Of a stretch of DNA of 64,000 bases, positions 8,064 through 19,169 are shown piece after piece; positions within the stretch are counted from its first letter, which is position 1, and every line of letters begins with the position of its first letter. The stretch spans positions 310,001-374,000 of the forward strand of contig NZ_FXBS01000006.1 of assembly GCF_900178005.1 (NCBI RefSeq), given 5' to 3'. Origin of the DNA: Tuberibacillus sp. Marseille-P3662. GTDB lineage: Bacteria > Bacillota > Bacilli > Bacillales > Sporolactobacillaceae. The translations under genes were made by a program, and so were the position numbers. A model generated the notes under the pieces. It had not been told where the DNA came from, searched no databases, and worked only from the letters and a program-made list of their open reading frames with translations.

Positions 8064-8246
8064 TTATTCCTGTTCAGGGATAAACCAAGACCCAAGAGAC
8101 GTTTGGTCGACGTGGACATTTAAGTCGCGTTTTCGAATCTCTCTTTTCATCAAACGCGCAACTTCCATAGACTCCGTAAATGCGCCTTGACCTTCCTCAA
8201 TCATGTTGACTTTTTCCTTTGCCGTATGTCGGCGACTGATAATCAT
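8064..8246 (-). CDS. small YtzJ-like protein
   Basis: A 60-residue charged soluble protein (MIISRRHTAKEKVNMIEEG... GSWFIPEQE). The ATG is preceded by GGAGGTGATG at good spacing, which supports expression. The position, downstream of ytrI and facing nrnA, matches a small conserved Bacillus ORF that I recall as YtzJ. No function is known. It is probably co-transcribed with ytrH and ytrI, with a gap of 98 bases. Confidence 0.72.
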   Translation of the reverse strand: MIISRRHTAKEKVNMIEEGQGAFTESMEVARLMKREIRKRDLNVHVDQTSLGSWFIPEQE

Positions 8247-8344
8247 CGCATCATCACCTCCATATACTAATCTATATCCAGTATACTACAGAAAGGTGAT
8301 TTTGTCAGAAAACTTGCTTTCCTGACATAAAATTGTAAAAATTC

Positions 8345-8878
8345 TTATTCTGTCGATGTCGATGCTGTTGATTCAACATCTGAGATTTTAACGGTGACAT
8401 TGATGATGGAATAGTACTCGACGTTTAAAATCTCAAATTGATAACCAGTATCATCAACGATAAATGTTTTGTCTTCAATAGAGCGATAAATTAAATCACT
8501 CGTTGTATAGACGCTATGAACGTCTTGATTAACTAGAGAACCGAGTTGCTCATTGATTTTCTTTTTGAGGTCATATTTGGTGATTTCGCTAACCTTTTCA
8601 GAGTACTTCTCGGGCACTTTTATTTTTACGTTAATTTCTTGAACGGTTAATTGCTTTTCAAGTTTTTCGTTCTTTTCCTTTTTCTCTTTTAAAAGCGTTT
8701 CATTGCTTCTTTCGAGATCATCGATCTTGGTTTCCTGCTTTTTTATCTTATTTATTTGTTCTTCTTGTGCCAATCCGAAAATGACAAGAAAGAAGGCAAA
8801 TCCGACGAACATACCGATGATCACGCCGGCTAAAAAACGTTGCCACGATGGAATGCGGTAATAGGGCGGGATACGCAT
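8345..8878 (-). CDS. ytrI: sporulation membrane protein YtrI
   Basis: A 177-residue protein with one N-terminal transmembrane helix (residues 14-37, FLAGVIIGMFVGFAFFLVIF), a lysine/glutamate-rich coiled coil (about 40-75) and a C-terminal domain that should face the outside of the cell or forespore. This matches YtrI, needed for full spore resistance in B. subtilis. Its ATG directly abuts the stop of ytrH, implying translational coupling. The ytrHI operon in B. subtilis is mother-cell expressed (sigma-E); no convincing sigma-E site was seen here. Confidence 0.85.
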   Translation of the reverse strand: MRIPPYYRIPSWQRFLAGVIIGMFVGFAFFLVIFGLAQEEQINKIKKQETKIDDLERSNETLLKEKKEKNEKLEKQLTVQEINVKIKVPEKYSEKVSEITKYDLKKKINEQLGSLVNQDVHSVYTTSDLIYRSIEDKTFIVDDTGYQFEILNVEYYSIINVTVKISDVESTASTSTE

Positions 8879-9214
8879 TTATTGAGCAACCTCCTGAGTA
8901 AACCATTGGATGATGATCATGCCGGTATGGGCCCCAGACATGGCACAAGTTATTAAGAGGATATGTTTAACGACTTCAAGCGGCGTCCCGTCGAGAAAAC
9001 CTTGTTCAAGCTCACGGATCGTGTCAAAAGTGCCACCGATGGCAGCGACGATCGCCCAGATTTTGAGCTTACCGGCAAGTTTACTCATTTCAGTTAATGG
9101 CGGTTGACTGGTCATGAAAAAAGCGATAGTGCCTATTAAACAGCCCCCAATCATCACACCTAAGGCAATAAAAAAATAAGCGATTGCAAGCTCAGCAAAT
9201 TGTCGAAAATCCAT
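8879..9214 (-). CDS. ytrH: sporulation membrane protein YtrH
   Basis: About 111 residues with three hydrophobic segments (FFIALGVMIGGCLIGTIAFF, KIWAIVAAIGGTF, HILLITCAMSGAHTGMII), the YtrH pattern. The ATG at 9214 has GGGAG 9 bases upstream; the GTG at 9220 is too close to that site. It is the first gene of the leftward ytrH-ytrI pair and is divergent from dnaE. YtrH is a mother-cell membrane protein involved in spore formation in B. subtilis. Confidence 0.85.
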   Translation of the reverse strand: MDFRQFAELAIAYFFIALGVMIGGCLIGTIAFFMTSQPPLTEMSKLAGKLKIWAIVAAIGGTFDTIRELEQGFLDGTPLEVVKHILLITCAMSGAHTGMIIIQWFTQEVAQ

Positions 9215-9318
9215 CGTCACCCACTCCCTCTGTTAGTTCATTTTATGGGACGAGGTGGGTGCATATGATTTTGATTTTCACACCTTTAGATAATATTATT
9301 TGCGCGTGTCCGTCTATG

Positions 9319-9347
9319 TTGATTATAGTAGAATTAGTCATTATAGT
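9319..9347 (+). promoter_or_regulatory. sigma-A promoter of dnaE
   Basis: TTGATT (9319-9324) and TATAGT (9342-9347) with a 17-base spacer, 20 bases before the dnaE start. Confidence 0.65.
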
Positions 9348-9367
9348 GTGATTGAAGGGAGAAGCTC

Positions 9368-12300
9368 ATGAGCTTTATTCATTTGCACGTTCATACGGAA
9401 TACAGTCTACTTGAGAGTAGCTGTCGCATTGAAGATTTGGTTCAAGCAGCGAGCCATGCTGGCTGCGAGGCCTTAGCAATTACTGATACCAACGTGATGT
9501 ATGGTGTCATCCCGTTCTATAAAACCTGTGTGAAATACGGCGTTAAGCCCATCGTCGGTATGGAAATCAATTTACAGGAGGATGCCTCCCTCGTTTTGCT
9601 CGCTAAAAATCAAACAGGGTATCATAATCTTGTTCATTTGAGCACCTTAGCTCAAACAAGGGATGAGAACGGCATCGATCGGGATACGCTTGCTAAGTAT
9701 AGTCAGGGTCTGATAGCGTTATCATCAGGGCCTCATGGGGATATTGCCAAGCTGCTTCAAAATGGACAGCGTGAACAAGCCTATCAGCTTGCAAATGATT
9801 ACAAACAAACGTTTAAAGACGGTTTCTATTTGGAACTACAGGATCATGGACTTCCCCATGAAAAAGAACTGATTAACAGCCTGTTCCAAATGGCTCACGA
9901 TTGTTCGCTTCCTATTGTTGCAACGAATAATGTCCATTACCTTAAACCATCTGATGCGGATGCATTTTATGCGCTTCAAGCAATTAAAACTGGACAAACG
10001 TTGTCAGAAGTGAAGCAGCATTCTGCTCCGGCGGTATACGATTTTAAATCGGATGTAGAAATGCACGAACGATTTCAAGATATACCTGAAGCGGTTGCTA
10101 ATACAAAAGCAATTGCTGATGCTTGTGACGTGACGTTTAATTTTAACCAGTATCGTCTACCAGAATTTCCTACACCGTCTGGAAAAACAGCGGTTGACTA
10201 TCTTAGAGAACAATGTGATATCGGGTTGGCTAAACATTATGGCGAGAGTCGAACTGATGCTAGAGAACGGCTTGATTATGAGTTAAGTGTGATCAACAAA
10301 ATGGGCTTTGCTGATTATTTTCTTATCGTTTGGGATTTTATTCAATTTGCCCGCAGCCAAGGGATTGATCCTGGACCAGGGCGTGGTTCAGCGGCAGGGT
10401 CGATTGTAGCCTATGTGTTAGGCATTACCGAGATTGATCCGCTTAAATACCATCTTCTATTTGAACGATTCCTGAATCCGGAACGTGTGACGATGCCAGA
10501 TATTGATATCGACTTTCCTGATACGAAGCGTGATGTTGTTATAGATTATGTCTTTAAAAAGTATGGAAACGGGCATGTTGCGCAAATTGTAACATTTGGG
10601 ACGTTAGCCGCCCGTGCGGCTGTTCGTGATATTGGTAAAGTGATGGAGGTTGACCCGAATCACATTGACCGTGCGGCTAAGTTGATTCCAGGCCGGCCTG
10701 GAATGACCTTGAAGGAAGCAGTCAGTGGGTCCGATGACCTTAAGCAACTGATCCGGCAGAATGATGACCTTAAGCAAGTGTTCCGGATGGCAAAGGCTGT
10801 TGAAGGTGTACCCAGACACACGTCCATTCATGCTGCGGGCATCATCATGAGTCAAGTAGCGTTGACCGACCTTGTTCCGATGCAGACAACATCTGATGGT
10901 CACTATTTAACGCAATACTCAATGGGCCATTTAGAGGACCTAGGATTGTTGAAAATGGATTTTTTAGGTCTGCGGAATTTAACCTTAATTGAAACGATAT
11001 TAGCTTCTATCCAAGAATATACCGGCGAATCGATAGATCTGAGTCGTATAGAGGCGGACGATGAATCCACGCTTAGACTTTTAAGCCAAGGGGATACAAC
11101 AGGAGTATTCCAATTAGAGTCTAAAGGCATGCGGGACGTCTTACGTAAACTTAGGCCATCGCATTTTGAAGATGTCATTGCTGTTAATGCTTTATATCGA
11201 CCTGGTCCCAGCCAATTTATTAATGATTATATTCAAGCGAAACACGGCCATGTTTCTGTGAGTTATCCCCATCCGGATTTGGAACCGATTTTGAAGCCAA
11301 CATATGGAGTGCTTATATACCAAGAGCAAATTATGCAAATAGCGGCAAAAATGGCTGGATTTTCATTAGGGGAAGCGGATGTTTTAAGAAGAGCAATTTC
11401 GAAAAAAAAGCGAGATATTCTTGAAGAGCAAAAAAAATATTTTGTCGAAGGTTGTATAAAAAAAGGTTACAATCAGGCTATTGCCGAAAGAATATATGAG
11501 TTGATTGTTCGATTTGCGGACTACGGGTTTAATCGATCTCATGCAGCGGCTTATAGTGTTATTGCTTACCGGCTGGCTTATTTAAAAACGCATTACCCAC
11601 AATATTTTATGTCGGCGTTACTAACGAGTGTGATGAATCATCATGATAAGATCAGCAGCTACATCACTGAGTTTAAGAGTCAGGGTGTTGCGATTTTGCC
11701 ACCATCTATCAATCGTAGTGAAGCGATGTTTAAGCCTGAGGGTAGTCATATCCGGTTTGGTTTAAATGGGATTAAAAATGTTGGACAAGCTGCTGTTCAA
11801 GAATTGATTGGTAAGCGTCAGTCGAAACCCTATGATAACTTATTTGATTTATGTGCACGTATTTCACTTAAGAAGGTTAATCGCCGGGCATTGGAATCAT
11901 TTATTTTAGCAGGGGCTTTAGATGATTTAAATACAAATCGGGCTCAGCTATTGGCAACACTGGAGACGGCGATGACCTACGGTGAGCAGCGGCAAGGTGC
12001 GGCTGGTCAACAGGAGTTATTGATGGATTCGGATCATAGTGACGTTGACTATGTTGATGTTCCCCCGTTAAGTTCTAAGGAACAATTGAAGTTTGAGAAA
12101 GAAGCGACGGGCTTTTATTTAACGATGCACCCCGTGGAATTGTATAAGAAACAAATGGCAGGCCATCGGAGAGAAACCCTTAATCAGACATGGCAAACGG
12201 GTCAAGTATATCGCTTTGCGGTGCTTCTAGAGGAGCTACGCCAAATCAAAACGAAGCGGGGGAAAATGATGGCATTTGCCAACGTTAGTGATGAAACTGG

Positions 12301-12685
12301 GCAAATGGATGCTGTCATTTTTCCGGAAAGCTATGAATCTCATGTCAATATCTTTTATAATGGAGCGTTACTGTATATTGAAGGAACGCTTGAAGATCGG
12401 GGCCAGCAAAAACAATTAGTCATCAAAAAAGCTCAGTCACTGAAAAAACTACAGCCTAGCCAGCGGTTGTTTATTAAAGTTGATTATGCTCATCATGAAT
12501 CCAGGTACTTGCAAGCCTTAAAAGAGTTTTTACAAAAAGAACATGGGAAGTGGCCGGTTGTTCTATACTATGAGACATCTAATCAATCCATCCAATTACC
12601 TGCGCAGTATCAAGTTAGTGAAGCCCAGGCATCGCTAGACTACATCAAACGTCTAATGGGCAATCATAATGTCATTTTACGCTAG
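9368..12685 (+). CDS. dnaE: DNA polymerase III alpha subunit DnaE
   Basis: A 1105-residue C-family DNA polymerase, close to B. subtilis DnaE (about 1115). It has an N-terminal PHP domain (HLHVHTEYSLLESS), a polymerase palm with the catalytic PDIDIDF motif (residues about 378-384) and a second acidic site in LKMDFLGLRN, a helix-hairpin-helix region, and a C-terminal OB fold (YRFAVLLEELRQIKTKRGKMMAFA). In Firmicutes this enzyme extends primers and hands over to PolC on the lagging strand. The ATG is preceded by GAAGGGAG. The gene lies between ytrHI and the malic enzyme, as in B. subtilis. Confidence 0.97.
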   Translation: MSFIHLHVHTEYSLLESSCRIEDLVQAASHAGCEALAITDTNVMYGVIPFYKTCVKYGVKPIVGMEINLQEDASLVLLAKNQTGYHNLVHLSTLAQTRDENGIDRDTLAKYSQGLIALSSGPHGDIAKLLQNGQREQAYQLANDYKQTFKDGFYLELQDHGLPHEKELINSLFQMAHDCSLPIVATNNVHYLKPSDADAFYALQAIKTGQTLSEVKQHSAPAVYDFKSDVEMHERFQDIPEAVANTKAIADACDVTFNFNQYRLPEFPTPSGKTAVDYLREQCDIGLAKHYGESRTDARERLDYELSVINKMGFADYFLIVWDFIQFARSQGIDPGPGRGSAAGSIVAYVLGITEIDPLKYHLLFERFLNPERVTMPDIDIDFPDTKRDVVIDYVFKKYGNGHVAQIVTFGTLAARAAVRDIGKVMEVDPNHIDRAAKLIPGRPGMTLKEAVSGSDDLKQLIRQNDDLKQVFRMAKAVEGVPRHTSIHAAGIIMSQVALTDLVPMQTTSDGHYLTQYSMGHLEDLGLLKMDFLGLRNLTLIETILASIQEYTGESIDLSRIEADDESTLRLLSQGDTTGVFQLESKGMRDVLRKLRPSHFEDVIAVNALYRPGPSQFINDYIQAKHGHVSVSYPHPDLEPILKPTYGVLIYQEQIMQIAAKMAGFSLGEADVLRRAISKKKRDILEEQKKYFVEGCIKKGYNQAIAERIYELIVRFADYGFNRSHAAAYSVIAYRLAYLKTHYPQYFMSALLTSVMNHHDKISSYITEFKSQGVAILPPSINRSEAMFKPEGSHIRFGLNGIKNVGQAAVQELIGKRQSKPYDNLFDLCARISLKKVNRRALESFILAGALDDLNTNRAQLLATLETAMTYGEQRQGAAGQQELLMDSDHSDVDYVDVPPLSSKEQLKFEKEATGFYLTMHPVELYKKQMAGHRRETLNQTWQTGQVYRFAVLLEELRQIKTKRGKMMAFANVSDETGQMDAVIFPESYESHVNIFYNGALLYIEGTLEDRGQQKQLVIKKAQSLKKLQPSQRLFIKVDYAHHESRYLQALKEFLQKEHGKWPVVLYYETSNQSIQLPAQYQVSEAQASLDYIKRLMGNHNVILR

Positions 12686-12772
12686 GGAACGTGATTAAGT
12701 TTTTTTATTTGCCTCACTTTGTTATAATTATTTGGTCAGAGAGTTTGTCTATTATCGAAGGTTAAGATCATT

Positions 12773-12902
12773 GACGTCGTACAAATAAACTTTTAAGGGA
12801 GCCCTTTCCCGCTGCGCTAAGGACTACCATGTTATTTGAGCAGGAAGTAAGGAACACCGACGTGTGCGTCGCGACGTCGTACAAATAAACTTTTAAGGGA
12901 GC
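12773..12902 (+). repeat. 30-bp direct repeat flanking one hairpin element, upstream of malic enzyme
   Basis: A 30-bp segment beginning GACGTCGTACAAATAA and ending AAGGGAGC occurs at 12773-12802 and again, identically, at 12873-12902 (period 100). Between them lies a degenerate copy of the hairpin element (core CCCGCTGCGCTAAGGACTAC, then GAGCAGGAAG). The downstream copy supplies the ribosome site of the malic enzyme. It looks like a duplication of the native leader together with one hairpin unit, the simplest member of the family seen at 251-492 and 53661-54070. Confidence 0.85.
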
Positions 12903-12911
12903 GTGAACGAA

Positions 12912-14153
12912 GTGTCAACAACTCGTGAAGAAGCCCTACATATTCATCGTATTAATAAAGGTAAACTTGAGTCTCATTCCAAAGTTCCGGTGCGGAATGC
13001 CAAGGATTTAAGTTTGGCTTATTCCCCTGGTGTCGCTGAACCTTGTAAAGAAATATATGATAATAAAGAAAAAGTATACGAATACACAATGAAGGGGAAT
13101 ACCGTCGGTGTTGTTTCGAATGGAACGGCGGTTCTTGGTCTTGGGAATATCGGGCCGGAGGCAGCGCTTCCAGTTATGGAAGGTAAAGCTGTACTTTTCA
13201 AAAGTTTTGCGGGTGTTGATGCTTTCCCGATATGTCTTCAGTCATCGGACGTTGATCAAATTGTTAATTCTGTCAAAGGATTAGCACCGACATTTGGCGG
13301 AATCAATTTAGAAGATATTGCTGCTCCTGATTGCTTTATCATTGAAGAGCGGTTGAAAAAGGAAACCGATATCCCTGTATTCCATGATGATCAGCACGGA
13401 ACAGCGATTGTGACGGCAGCGGGTCTCGTCAATGCTTTGAAGTTAAGCCATAAACGCATGAGTGAAATTAAAGTTTTGATTAACGGGGCTGGCTCAGCTG
13501 GTGTCGCGATTATCAAATTATTACACCGCTTTGGTGTCCAAGATATTATCATGTGTGACTCTAAAGGTGCGATTTATGAAGGTCGTGACTATGGAATGAA
13601 TGAAATGAAAGACGAAATCTCCAAATTCACGAATCGCTCTAAAAAAGAAGGCGAACTGAAAAATGTTGTCAAAGACATGGACGTATTTATCGGTGTATCG
13701 GTTGAAGGCGCATTGGATAAAGAAATGGTTGAGTCGATGAATGATGATCCTATCATTTTTGCCATGGCCAACCCTGTACCGGAAATTATGCCTGATGATG
13801 CGAAGGTTTCTGGCGCCAAAGTTATTGGTACAGGAAGGTCAGATTTCCCAAATCAGATTAATAATGTTTTAGCTTTTCCCGGAATTTTCCGTGGTGCATT
13901 AGATGTCCATGCGACACATATCAATGAAGAGATGAAGGAAGCAGCTGTATACGCAATCGCTAATCTTGTGACTGAGGGTGAACTTAATGCCGATTATGTC
14001 ATTCCAGCACCATTTAACCCGCAAGTCGCTCCAGCTGTTGCGGCGGAAGTAGCTAAAGCAGCTATGGAAACGGGTGTCGCTAGACGCAATATCGATCCTG
14101 AAGATATTAAACAAAAGACCCAGGAAGTTGCCATAATCGATAAAGGCGAATAA
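12912..14153 (+). CDS. ytsJ: NAD(P)-dependent malic enzyme
   Basis: About 413 residues, the short bacterial malic enzyme form. It converts malate to pyruvate and CO2 with reduction of NAD(P). Visible features include LSLAYSPGVAEPCKEI, the nucleotide-binding LINGAGSAGVAI, the metal-site FHDDQHGTAIV and the ANPVPEI segment. I choose GTG 12912 because GGGAG lies 10 bases upstream and the family begins MS..REEAL; a GTG at 12903 overlaps the ribosome site. B. subtilis YtsJ occupies the same place before accD. The leader carries the repeat at 12773-12902. Confidence 0.93.
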   Translation: MSTTREEALHIHRINKGKLESHSKVPVRNAKDLSLAYSPGVAEPCKEIYDNKEKVYEYTMKGNTVGVVSNGTAVLGLGNIGPEAALPVMEGKAVLFKSFAGVDAFPICLQSSDVDQIVNSVKGLAPTFGGINLEDIAAPDCFIIEERLKKETDIPVFHDDQHGTAIVTAAGLVNALKLSHKRMSEIKVLINGAGSAGVAIIKLLHRFGVQDIIMCDSKGAIYEGRDYGMNEMKDEISKFTNRSKKEGELKNVVKDMDVFIGVSVEGALDKEMVESMNDDPIIFAMANPVPEIMPDDAKVSGAKVIGTGRSDFPNQINNVLAFPGIFRGALDVHATHINEEMKEAAVYAIANLVTEGELNADYVIPAPFNPQVAPAVAAEVAKAAMETGVARRNIDPEDIKQKTQEVAIIDKGE

Positions 14154-14154
14154 T

Positions 14155-14183
14155 TTGACGTCACGAATTTATTTTAATATATT
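14155..14183 (+). promoter_or_regulatory. sigma-A promoter of accDA
   Basis: TTGACG (14155-14160) and TATATT (14178-14183) with a 17-base spacer, about 65 bases before accD. Confidence 0.6.
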
Positions 14184-14248
14184 GAATGATGCTGTAGTGT
14201 CACAATGACCCGAATGGCGATTCATACCAGATAAGAAGGTGTTGACAC

Positions 14249-15121
14249 TTGCTAAATAATTTTTTTAACAAGAAAAGAAAGTATGCAACGGTTCCTTCTG
14301 AGCAGTTAAAGCAAGAAGTTCCGGAAGGGATTATGCAGAAATGTCCGGAATGCAAAAAAATAATGTATGCAAAGGAACTTAAGAAACATCTTTATGTTTG
14401 TCAGTCGTGTGGTTATCATTATCAAATGACAGCTCCAGATCGAATTGAAAGTCTGATTGATGAAGGAACTTTTGAGGAATTCGATGAAGGTATGGTGTCG
14501 GATAATCCACTTCATTTTCCAGGATATGAGGAGAAATTAGAAAAGGATCGCCAAAAAACCTCTTTGAATGAGGCCGTTGTGACCGGCCAAGGAAAGTTAA
14601 ATGGACTGGATTTTGTCATAGCTGTCATGGATTCTCGTTTTCGTATGGGAAGCATGGGATCGGTAATTGGTGAAAAAATTACCCGGGCGATTGAAACGGC
14701 CAAGCAAAGGCAGTTACCGATGGTTATATTTGTAGCCTCCGGTGGAGCACGCATGCAAGAAGGCGTTCTAAGCCTGATGCAAATGGCAAAAACAAGTACG
14801 GAACTTAAAGATTTCAGCGATCAAGGCGGTTTGTTCATTACAGTTATGACCCATCCGACAACTGGTGGTGTCACGGCAAGCTTTGCATCCCTCGGTGATT
14901 ATAACTTTTCGGAGCCGGGTGCCTTAATTGGATTTGCGGGTCGGCGGATCATCGAACAAACCATTCGCGAAGATCTTCCGGAAGACTTTCAGACTGCGGA
15001 ATTTCTCTTAAAACATGGTCAGTTGGACAGTGTCTTGCATCGCAGTAAATTAAGAGAGACCTTAACGCTAGTCTTGTCGGCTCATGCCGAAGGAGGTGAA
15101 GAACAATGGCTTCAGAATTAG
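14249..15121 (+). CDS. accD: acetyl-CoA carboxylase carboxyltransferase beta subunit
   Basis: A 290-residue AccD. The N-terminal zinc ribbon has two CxxC pairs (KCPECKK near residue 31 and CQSCGYHY near residue 51), followed by a crotonase-like carboxyltransferase domain with the oxyanion-type [11 protein letters not shown] and [14 protein letters not shown] segments. With AccA it transfers carboxyl from carboxybiotin to acetyl-CoA, making malonyl-CoA for fatty acid synthesis. It starts at TTG after AAGGTG. Its end overlaps accA by 16 bases, implying coupled translation. Biotin carboxylase and BCCP are not in this window. Confidence 0.97.
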   Translation: MLNNFFNKKRKYATVPSEQLKQEVPEGIMQKCPECKKIMYAKELKKHLYVCQSCGYHYQMTAPDRIESLIDEGTFEEFDEGMVSDNPLHFPGYEEKLEKDRQKTSLNEAVVTGQGKLNGLDFVIAVMDSRFRMGSMGSVIGEKITRAIETAKQRQLPMVIFVASGGARMQEGVLSLMQMAKTSTELKDFSDQGGLFITVMTHPTTGGVTASFASLGDYNFSEPGALIGFAGRRIIEQTIREDLPEDFQTAEFLLKHGQLDSVLHRSKLRETLTLVLSAHAEGGEEQWLQN

Positions 15122-16083
15122 ACTTTGAAAAACCGATCAATGAACTTAAAAGTAAAATTAGTGAATTGAAAACATTTATGCAAGAAAAAGATGTTGATTT
15201 ATCTGATGAACTTGAACGTCTGCAGATCCGATTAGCCGATTTGGAAGCGGAAGTCTATGACAATATGTCACCCTGGAATCGTGTTCAAGTCGCCCGGCAT
15301 ATGCAGCGTCCGACGACACTAGATTATCTGCCCTATTTATTTACGGACTTTTTAGAGGTTCACGGTGATCGATTGTATGGTGATGATGAAGCCATTGTTG
15401 CCGGAATTGCTAAATATTATGGGCGTCCAGTGACAGTGATTGGTGAACAGCGCGGTCGTGATACCAAAGAAAACGTACGGCGTAATTTTGGTATGCCGCA
15501 TCCTGAGGGATATCGGAAGGCACTTCGGCTTATGAAACAAGCGGAGAAGTTTCGTCGTCCGATCATTACATTTATTGATACTAAAGGCGCTTTTCCTGGA
15601 AAAACGGCCGAAGAACGTGGCCAGGGAGAAGCAATTGCCCGTAATTTGCTGGAAATGTCCGGATTTACTGTACCGATTGTTTGCATCGTCATAGGTGAAG
15701 GTGCAAGCGGCGGTGCCTTAGCCATAGGTGTCGGTGACCGCTTATTAATGCTTGAGAACTCATGGTATTCTGTTATATCACCTGAAGGCGCAGCGGCACT
15801 TTTATGGAAAGATGCTGGACAGGCGGAACGGGCGGCCGATACGATGAAAATCACCGGCCCAGATTTGAAAGATATGGGTGTTATTGATCAACTGATTCCC
15901 GAAGTGCGTGGCGGTGCCCATCATAACATAGATGAGCAGGCAGCCAATATTGATCATGCTCTTTCTGAAGCTTTGTTAGACCTTAGTCATTTAAGCCAAC
16001 ACGAGTTAGTGCAGTCAAGAAGAGAAAAATACCGCCAAATCGGTGAATATATCACTGAAATCGGTGACACTAGCCAGAGATGA
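15106..16083 (+). CDS. accA: acetyl-CoA carboxylase carboxyltransferase alpha subunit
   Basis: A 325-residue AccA. An N-terminal helical region ([16 protein letters not shown]) precedes the crotonase-type domain carrying [19 protein letters not shown], the oxyanion segment [16 protein letters not shown] and [13 protein letters not shown]. It forms the alpha2beta2 carboxyltransferase with AccD. The ATG lies inside the accD 3' end behind GGAGGTGAAG. A terminator follows at once, so accD-accA is a compact operon separate from pfkA. Confidence 0.97.
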   Translation: MASELDFEKPINELKSKISELKTFMQEKDVDLSDELERLQIRLADLEAEVYDNMSPWNRVQVARHMQRPTTLDYLPYLFTDFLEVHGDRLYGDDEAIVAGIAKYYGRPVTVIGEQRGRDTKENVRRNFGMPHPEGYRKALRLMKQAEKFRRPIITFIDTKGAFPGKTAEERGQGEAIARNLLEMSGFTVPIVCIVIGEGASGGALAIGVGDRLLMLENSWYSVISPEGAAALLWKDAGQAERAADTMKITGPDLKDMGVIDQLIPEVRGGAHHNIDEQAANIDHALSEALLDLSHLSQHELVQSRREKYRQIGEYITEIGDTSQR

Positions 16084-16084
16084 T

Positions 16085-16113
16085 GTGCTTTCTATCATAG
16101 AAAGCACCTTTTT
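16085..16113 (+). terminator. terminator after accA
   Basis: GTGCTTTCTA pairs perfectly with TAGAAAGCAC around a short loop, followed by CTTTTT. Confidence 0.85.
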
Positions 16114-16170
16114 AATGCAAAAATAAAGGGTGGCACAATATAAGAAATGTATGACATGAAATTGGGTTAA

Positions 16171-17151
<981 letters not shown>

Positions 17152-17168
17152 TACAGGGGGTAAAGGTA

Positions 17169-18923
17169 ATGCGAAAAACAAAAATTGTTTGTACGATTGG
17201 ACCTGCTAGTGAATCAACTGAGACCTTAACAGAGCTTATTCATTCCGGGATGAATGTGGCTCGTATGAATTTTTCTCATGGTGATTATGATGAGCATGGC
17301 CAGCGGATTGAAAGTCTTCGTCAAGCCGTCCAACAAACGGGCCAAAATGTGGGCGTTCTTTTAGATACTAAGGGGCCTGAAATTCGGACAGGTAATATGG
17401 CTGAGGAGCCTGTCAACCTTGAACGTGGTCAGAAATTAACGGTTTCCACTTATGAAGTTCTCGGCACCAATGAACAAATCTCTGTTACATATGAAGGTTT
17501 GCATGAGGACGTATATGAAGGGGGAAAGATCCTTCTAGATGATGGTTTAATTGAACTTGAGGTTCAATCAATTCAAGGAAAAGATATTATTACTGAAGTG
17601 TTAAATAGTGGTGAACTTAAAAGCAAGAAGGGTGTTAACGTTCCGAATGTCAGTGTAAATTTGCCGGGCATTACAGATAAAGATGCGAATGATATTGTCT
17701 TCGGGATTGAACAAGGCATTGATTTCATTGCTGCTTCTTTTGTTCGCCGGGCCTCCGATGTCCTTGATATTCGTGAATTGCTTGAAAAACACGGTGCAGA
17801 GGATATCCAAATTATACCAAAAATTGAGAACCGTGAAGGTGTGGACAATATTGATGACATCTTAGAGGTTTCCGATGGTTTAATGGTGGCCCGTGGTGAC
17901 CTTGGTGTTGAAATTCCGGCCGAAGAAGTGCCGCTTGTTCAAAAACAGCTTATTAAAAAATGCAACGAATCTGGAAAACCAGTCATTACAGCAACGCAAA
18001 TGCTGGATTCGATGCAACGGAATCCACGGCCTACACGCGCTGAATCCAGCGACGTGGCGAATGCGATTTTTGATGGTACGGATGCCATTATGCTTTCTGG
18101 GGAAACAGCTGCAGGTGACTACCCGGATAAAGCGGTACAAACCATGGACAAAATTGCAGAAAGAACCGAACAAGCATTGGATTATCGCGATTTAATGCGA
18201 AGCAGGAGTTCGGAAAGTGATACGACAATAACGGATGCAATTGGACAAGCCGTTTCACATACTGCCTTAAATCTGAATGTCTCATCAATCATAACAGCCA
18301 CTGTAAGTGGTCATACAGCGAGAGTCGTATCTAAATATCGTCCAAAGGCCAATATTGTGGCTGTAACGAGCACAGAAAAGTCACTCCGGCGTCTAACATT
18401 AGTTTGGGGTGTTTATCCATGTATGGGTAAAATCGCCTCCTCTACCGATGAGATGTTGGATGTAGCCGTCCATGAAGCGGTTCAATCAGAGATGGTGGAT
18501 CATGGTGATCTTGTTGTTATTACGGCTGGTGTCCCTGTCGGTAAAGTTGGTACGACGAATCTTATGAAGGTTCACATCGTGGGTGAAACAATGGCCAAAG
18601 GTCAAGGCATTGGAAAATCATCGACCACGGCTGAAGTCTTTGTTGCTGACGGGAATGATAGAGCGCTAGAGCAAATGCCTGACGGTGCGATTTTAGTCGC
18701 CAAATCAACCGACCGTGAGATGATGGATACGATTCAACGTGCGAGTGCCATTGTCACTGAAGTTGGTGGCTTAACGTCACATGCGGCGGTTGTCGGACTT
18801 AACCTTAATATCCCAGTCATTGTGGGCGTAAACAACGCCACAACTTTATTTAAAAATGGACAAGTGATTACTGTTAATGCTCCAGGCGGGGACATTTATG
18901 ACGGTCATGCCAAAGTTTTATAA
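17169..18923 (+). CDS. pyk: pyruvate kinase with C-terminal PEP-utiliser domain
   Basis: A 584-residue pyruvate kinase of the long Bacillus type (about 585). It has a TIM barrel with an inserted B domain ([58 protein letters not shown]), an allosteric C domain, and an extra C-terminal domain of about 100 residues resembling the phosphohistidine domain of PEP-utilising enzymes ([11 protein letters not shown]). It makes pyruvate and ATP from PEP and ADP. GGGGGTAAAGG precedes the ATG. No clear terminator follows directly. Confidence 0.97.
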   Translation: MRKTKIVCTIGPASESTETLTELIHSGMNVARMNFSHGDYDEHGQRIESLRQAVQQTGQNVGVLLDTKGPEIRTGNMAEEPVNLERGQKLTVSTYEVLGTNEQISVTYEGLHEDVYEGGKILLDDGLIELEVQSIQGKDIITEVLNSGELKSKKGVNVPNVSVNLPGITDKDANDIVFGIEQGIDFIAASFVRRASDVLDIRELLEKHGAEDIQIIPKIENREGVDNIDDILEVSDGLMVARGDLGVEIPAEEVPLVQKQLIKKCNESGKPVITATQMLDSMQRNPRPTRAESSDVANAIFDGTDAIMLSGETAAGDYPDKAVQTMDKIAERTEQALDYRDLMRSRSSESDTTITDAIGQAVSHTALNLNVSSIITATVSGHTARVVSKYRPKANIVAVTSTEKSLRRLTLVWGVYPCMGKIASSTDEMLDVAVHEAVQSEMVDHGDLVVITAGVPVGKVGTTNLMKVHIVGETMAKGQGIGKSSTTAEVFVADGNDRALEQMPDGAILVAKSTDREMMDTIQRASAIVTEVGGLTSHAAVVGLNLNIPVIVGVNNATTLFKNGQVITVNAPGGDIYDGHAKVL

Positions 18924-19001
18924 TGGTTTCCTTAGGCTATTTTCGTAAATTTTGTTGCTTTTTAACCTCGTGGTTGAACCGAAATGCATCGTAATATACC
19001 G
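18924..19001. other. short spacer after pyk
   Basis: No gene, hairpin terminator or promoter is evident here. The whole 18924-19471 gap is occupied mainly by the two inverted GC-rich repeats listed next. Confidence 0.4.
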
Positions 19002-19115
19002 CTCCGGAAATACACTACGCTTTCCGCGGGTGACCCGTGAGCCTCCTCGAACTCCGTTCTGCGGGGTCTCACTTTGGCCACTAGTCCCGCAGGAGTCTCC
19101 GTGTATTTCCTCCGC
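19002..19115 (-). repeat. GC-rich interspersed repeat, copy 1 (inverted)
   Basis: On the minus strand it reads GGAGACTCCTGCGGGA, GAGACCCCGCAG, CGAGGAGGCTCACGGG, CCCGCGGAAAGCG and GGAGCGG. Its ends GGAAATACAC and GTGTATTTCC are inverted repeats, so the whole element can fold back. It is the non-coding intergenic repeat type common in many Bacillaceae genomes. Copy 2 lies 55 bases away in opposite orientation. Confidence 0.8.
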
Positions 19116-19169
19116 TGGTATTGTGCTTAATCACTTTATAACATTTGTTTTGCTTAATTAAATACAAGG

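Noticed and set aside
17880-18195. Overlapping 97-100 residue frames on both strands inside pyk
   Set aside because: Fully within the conserved pyruvate kinase barrel; no ribosome sites.
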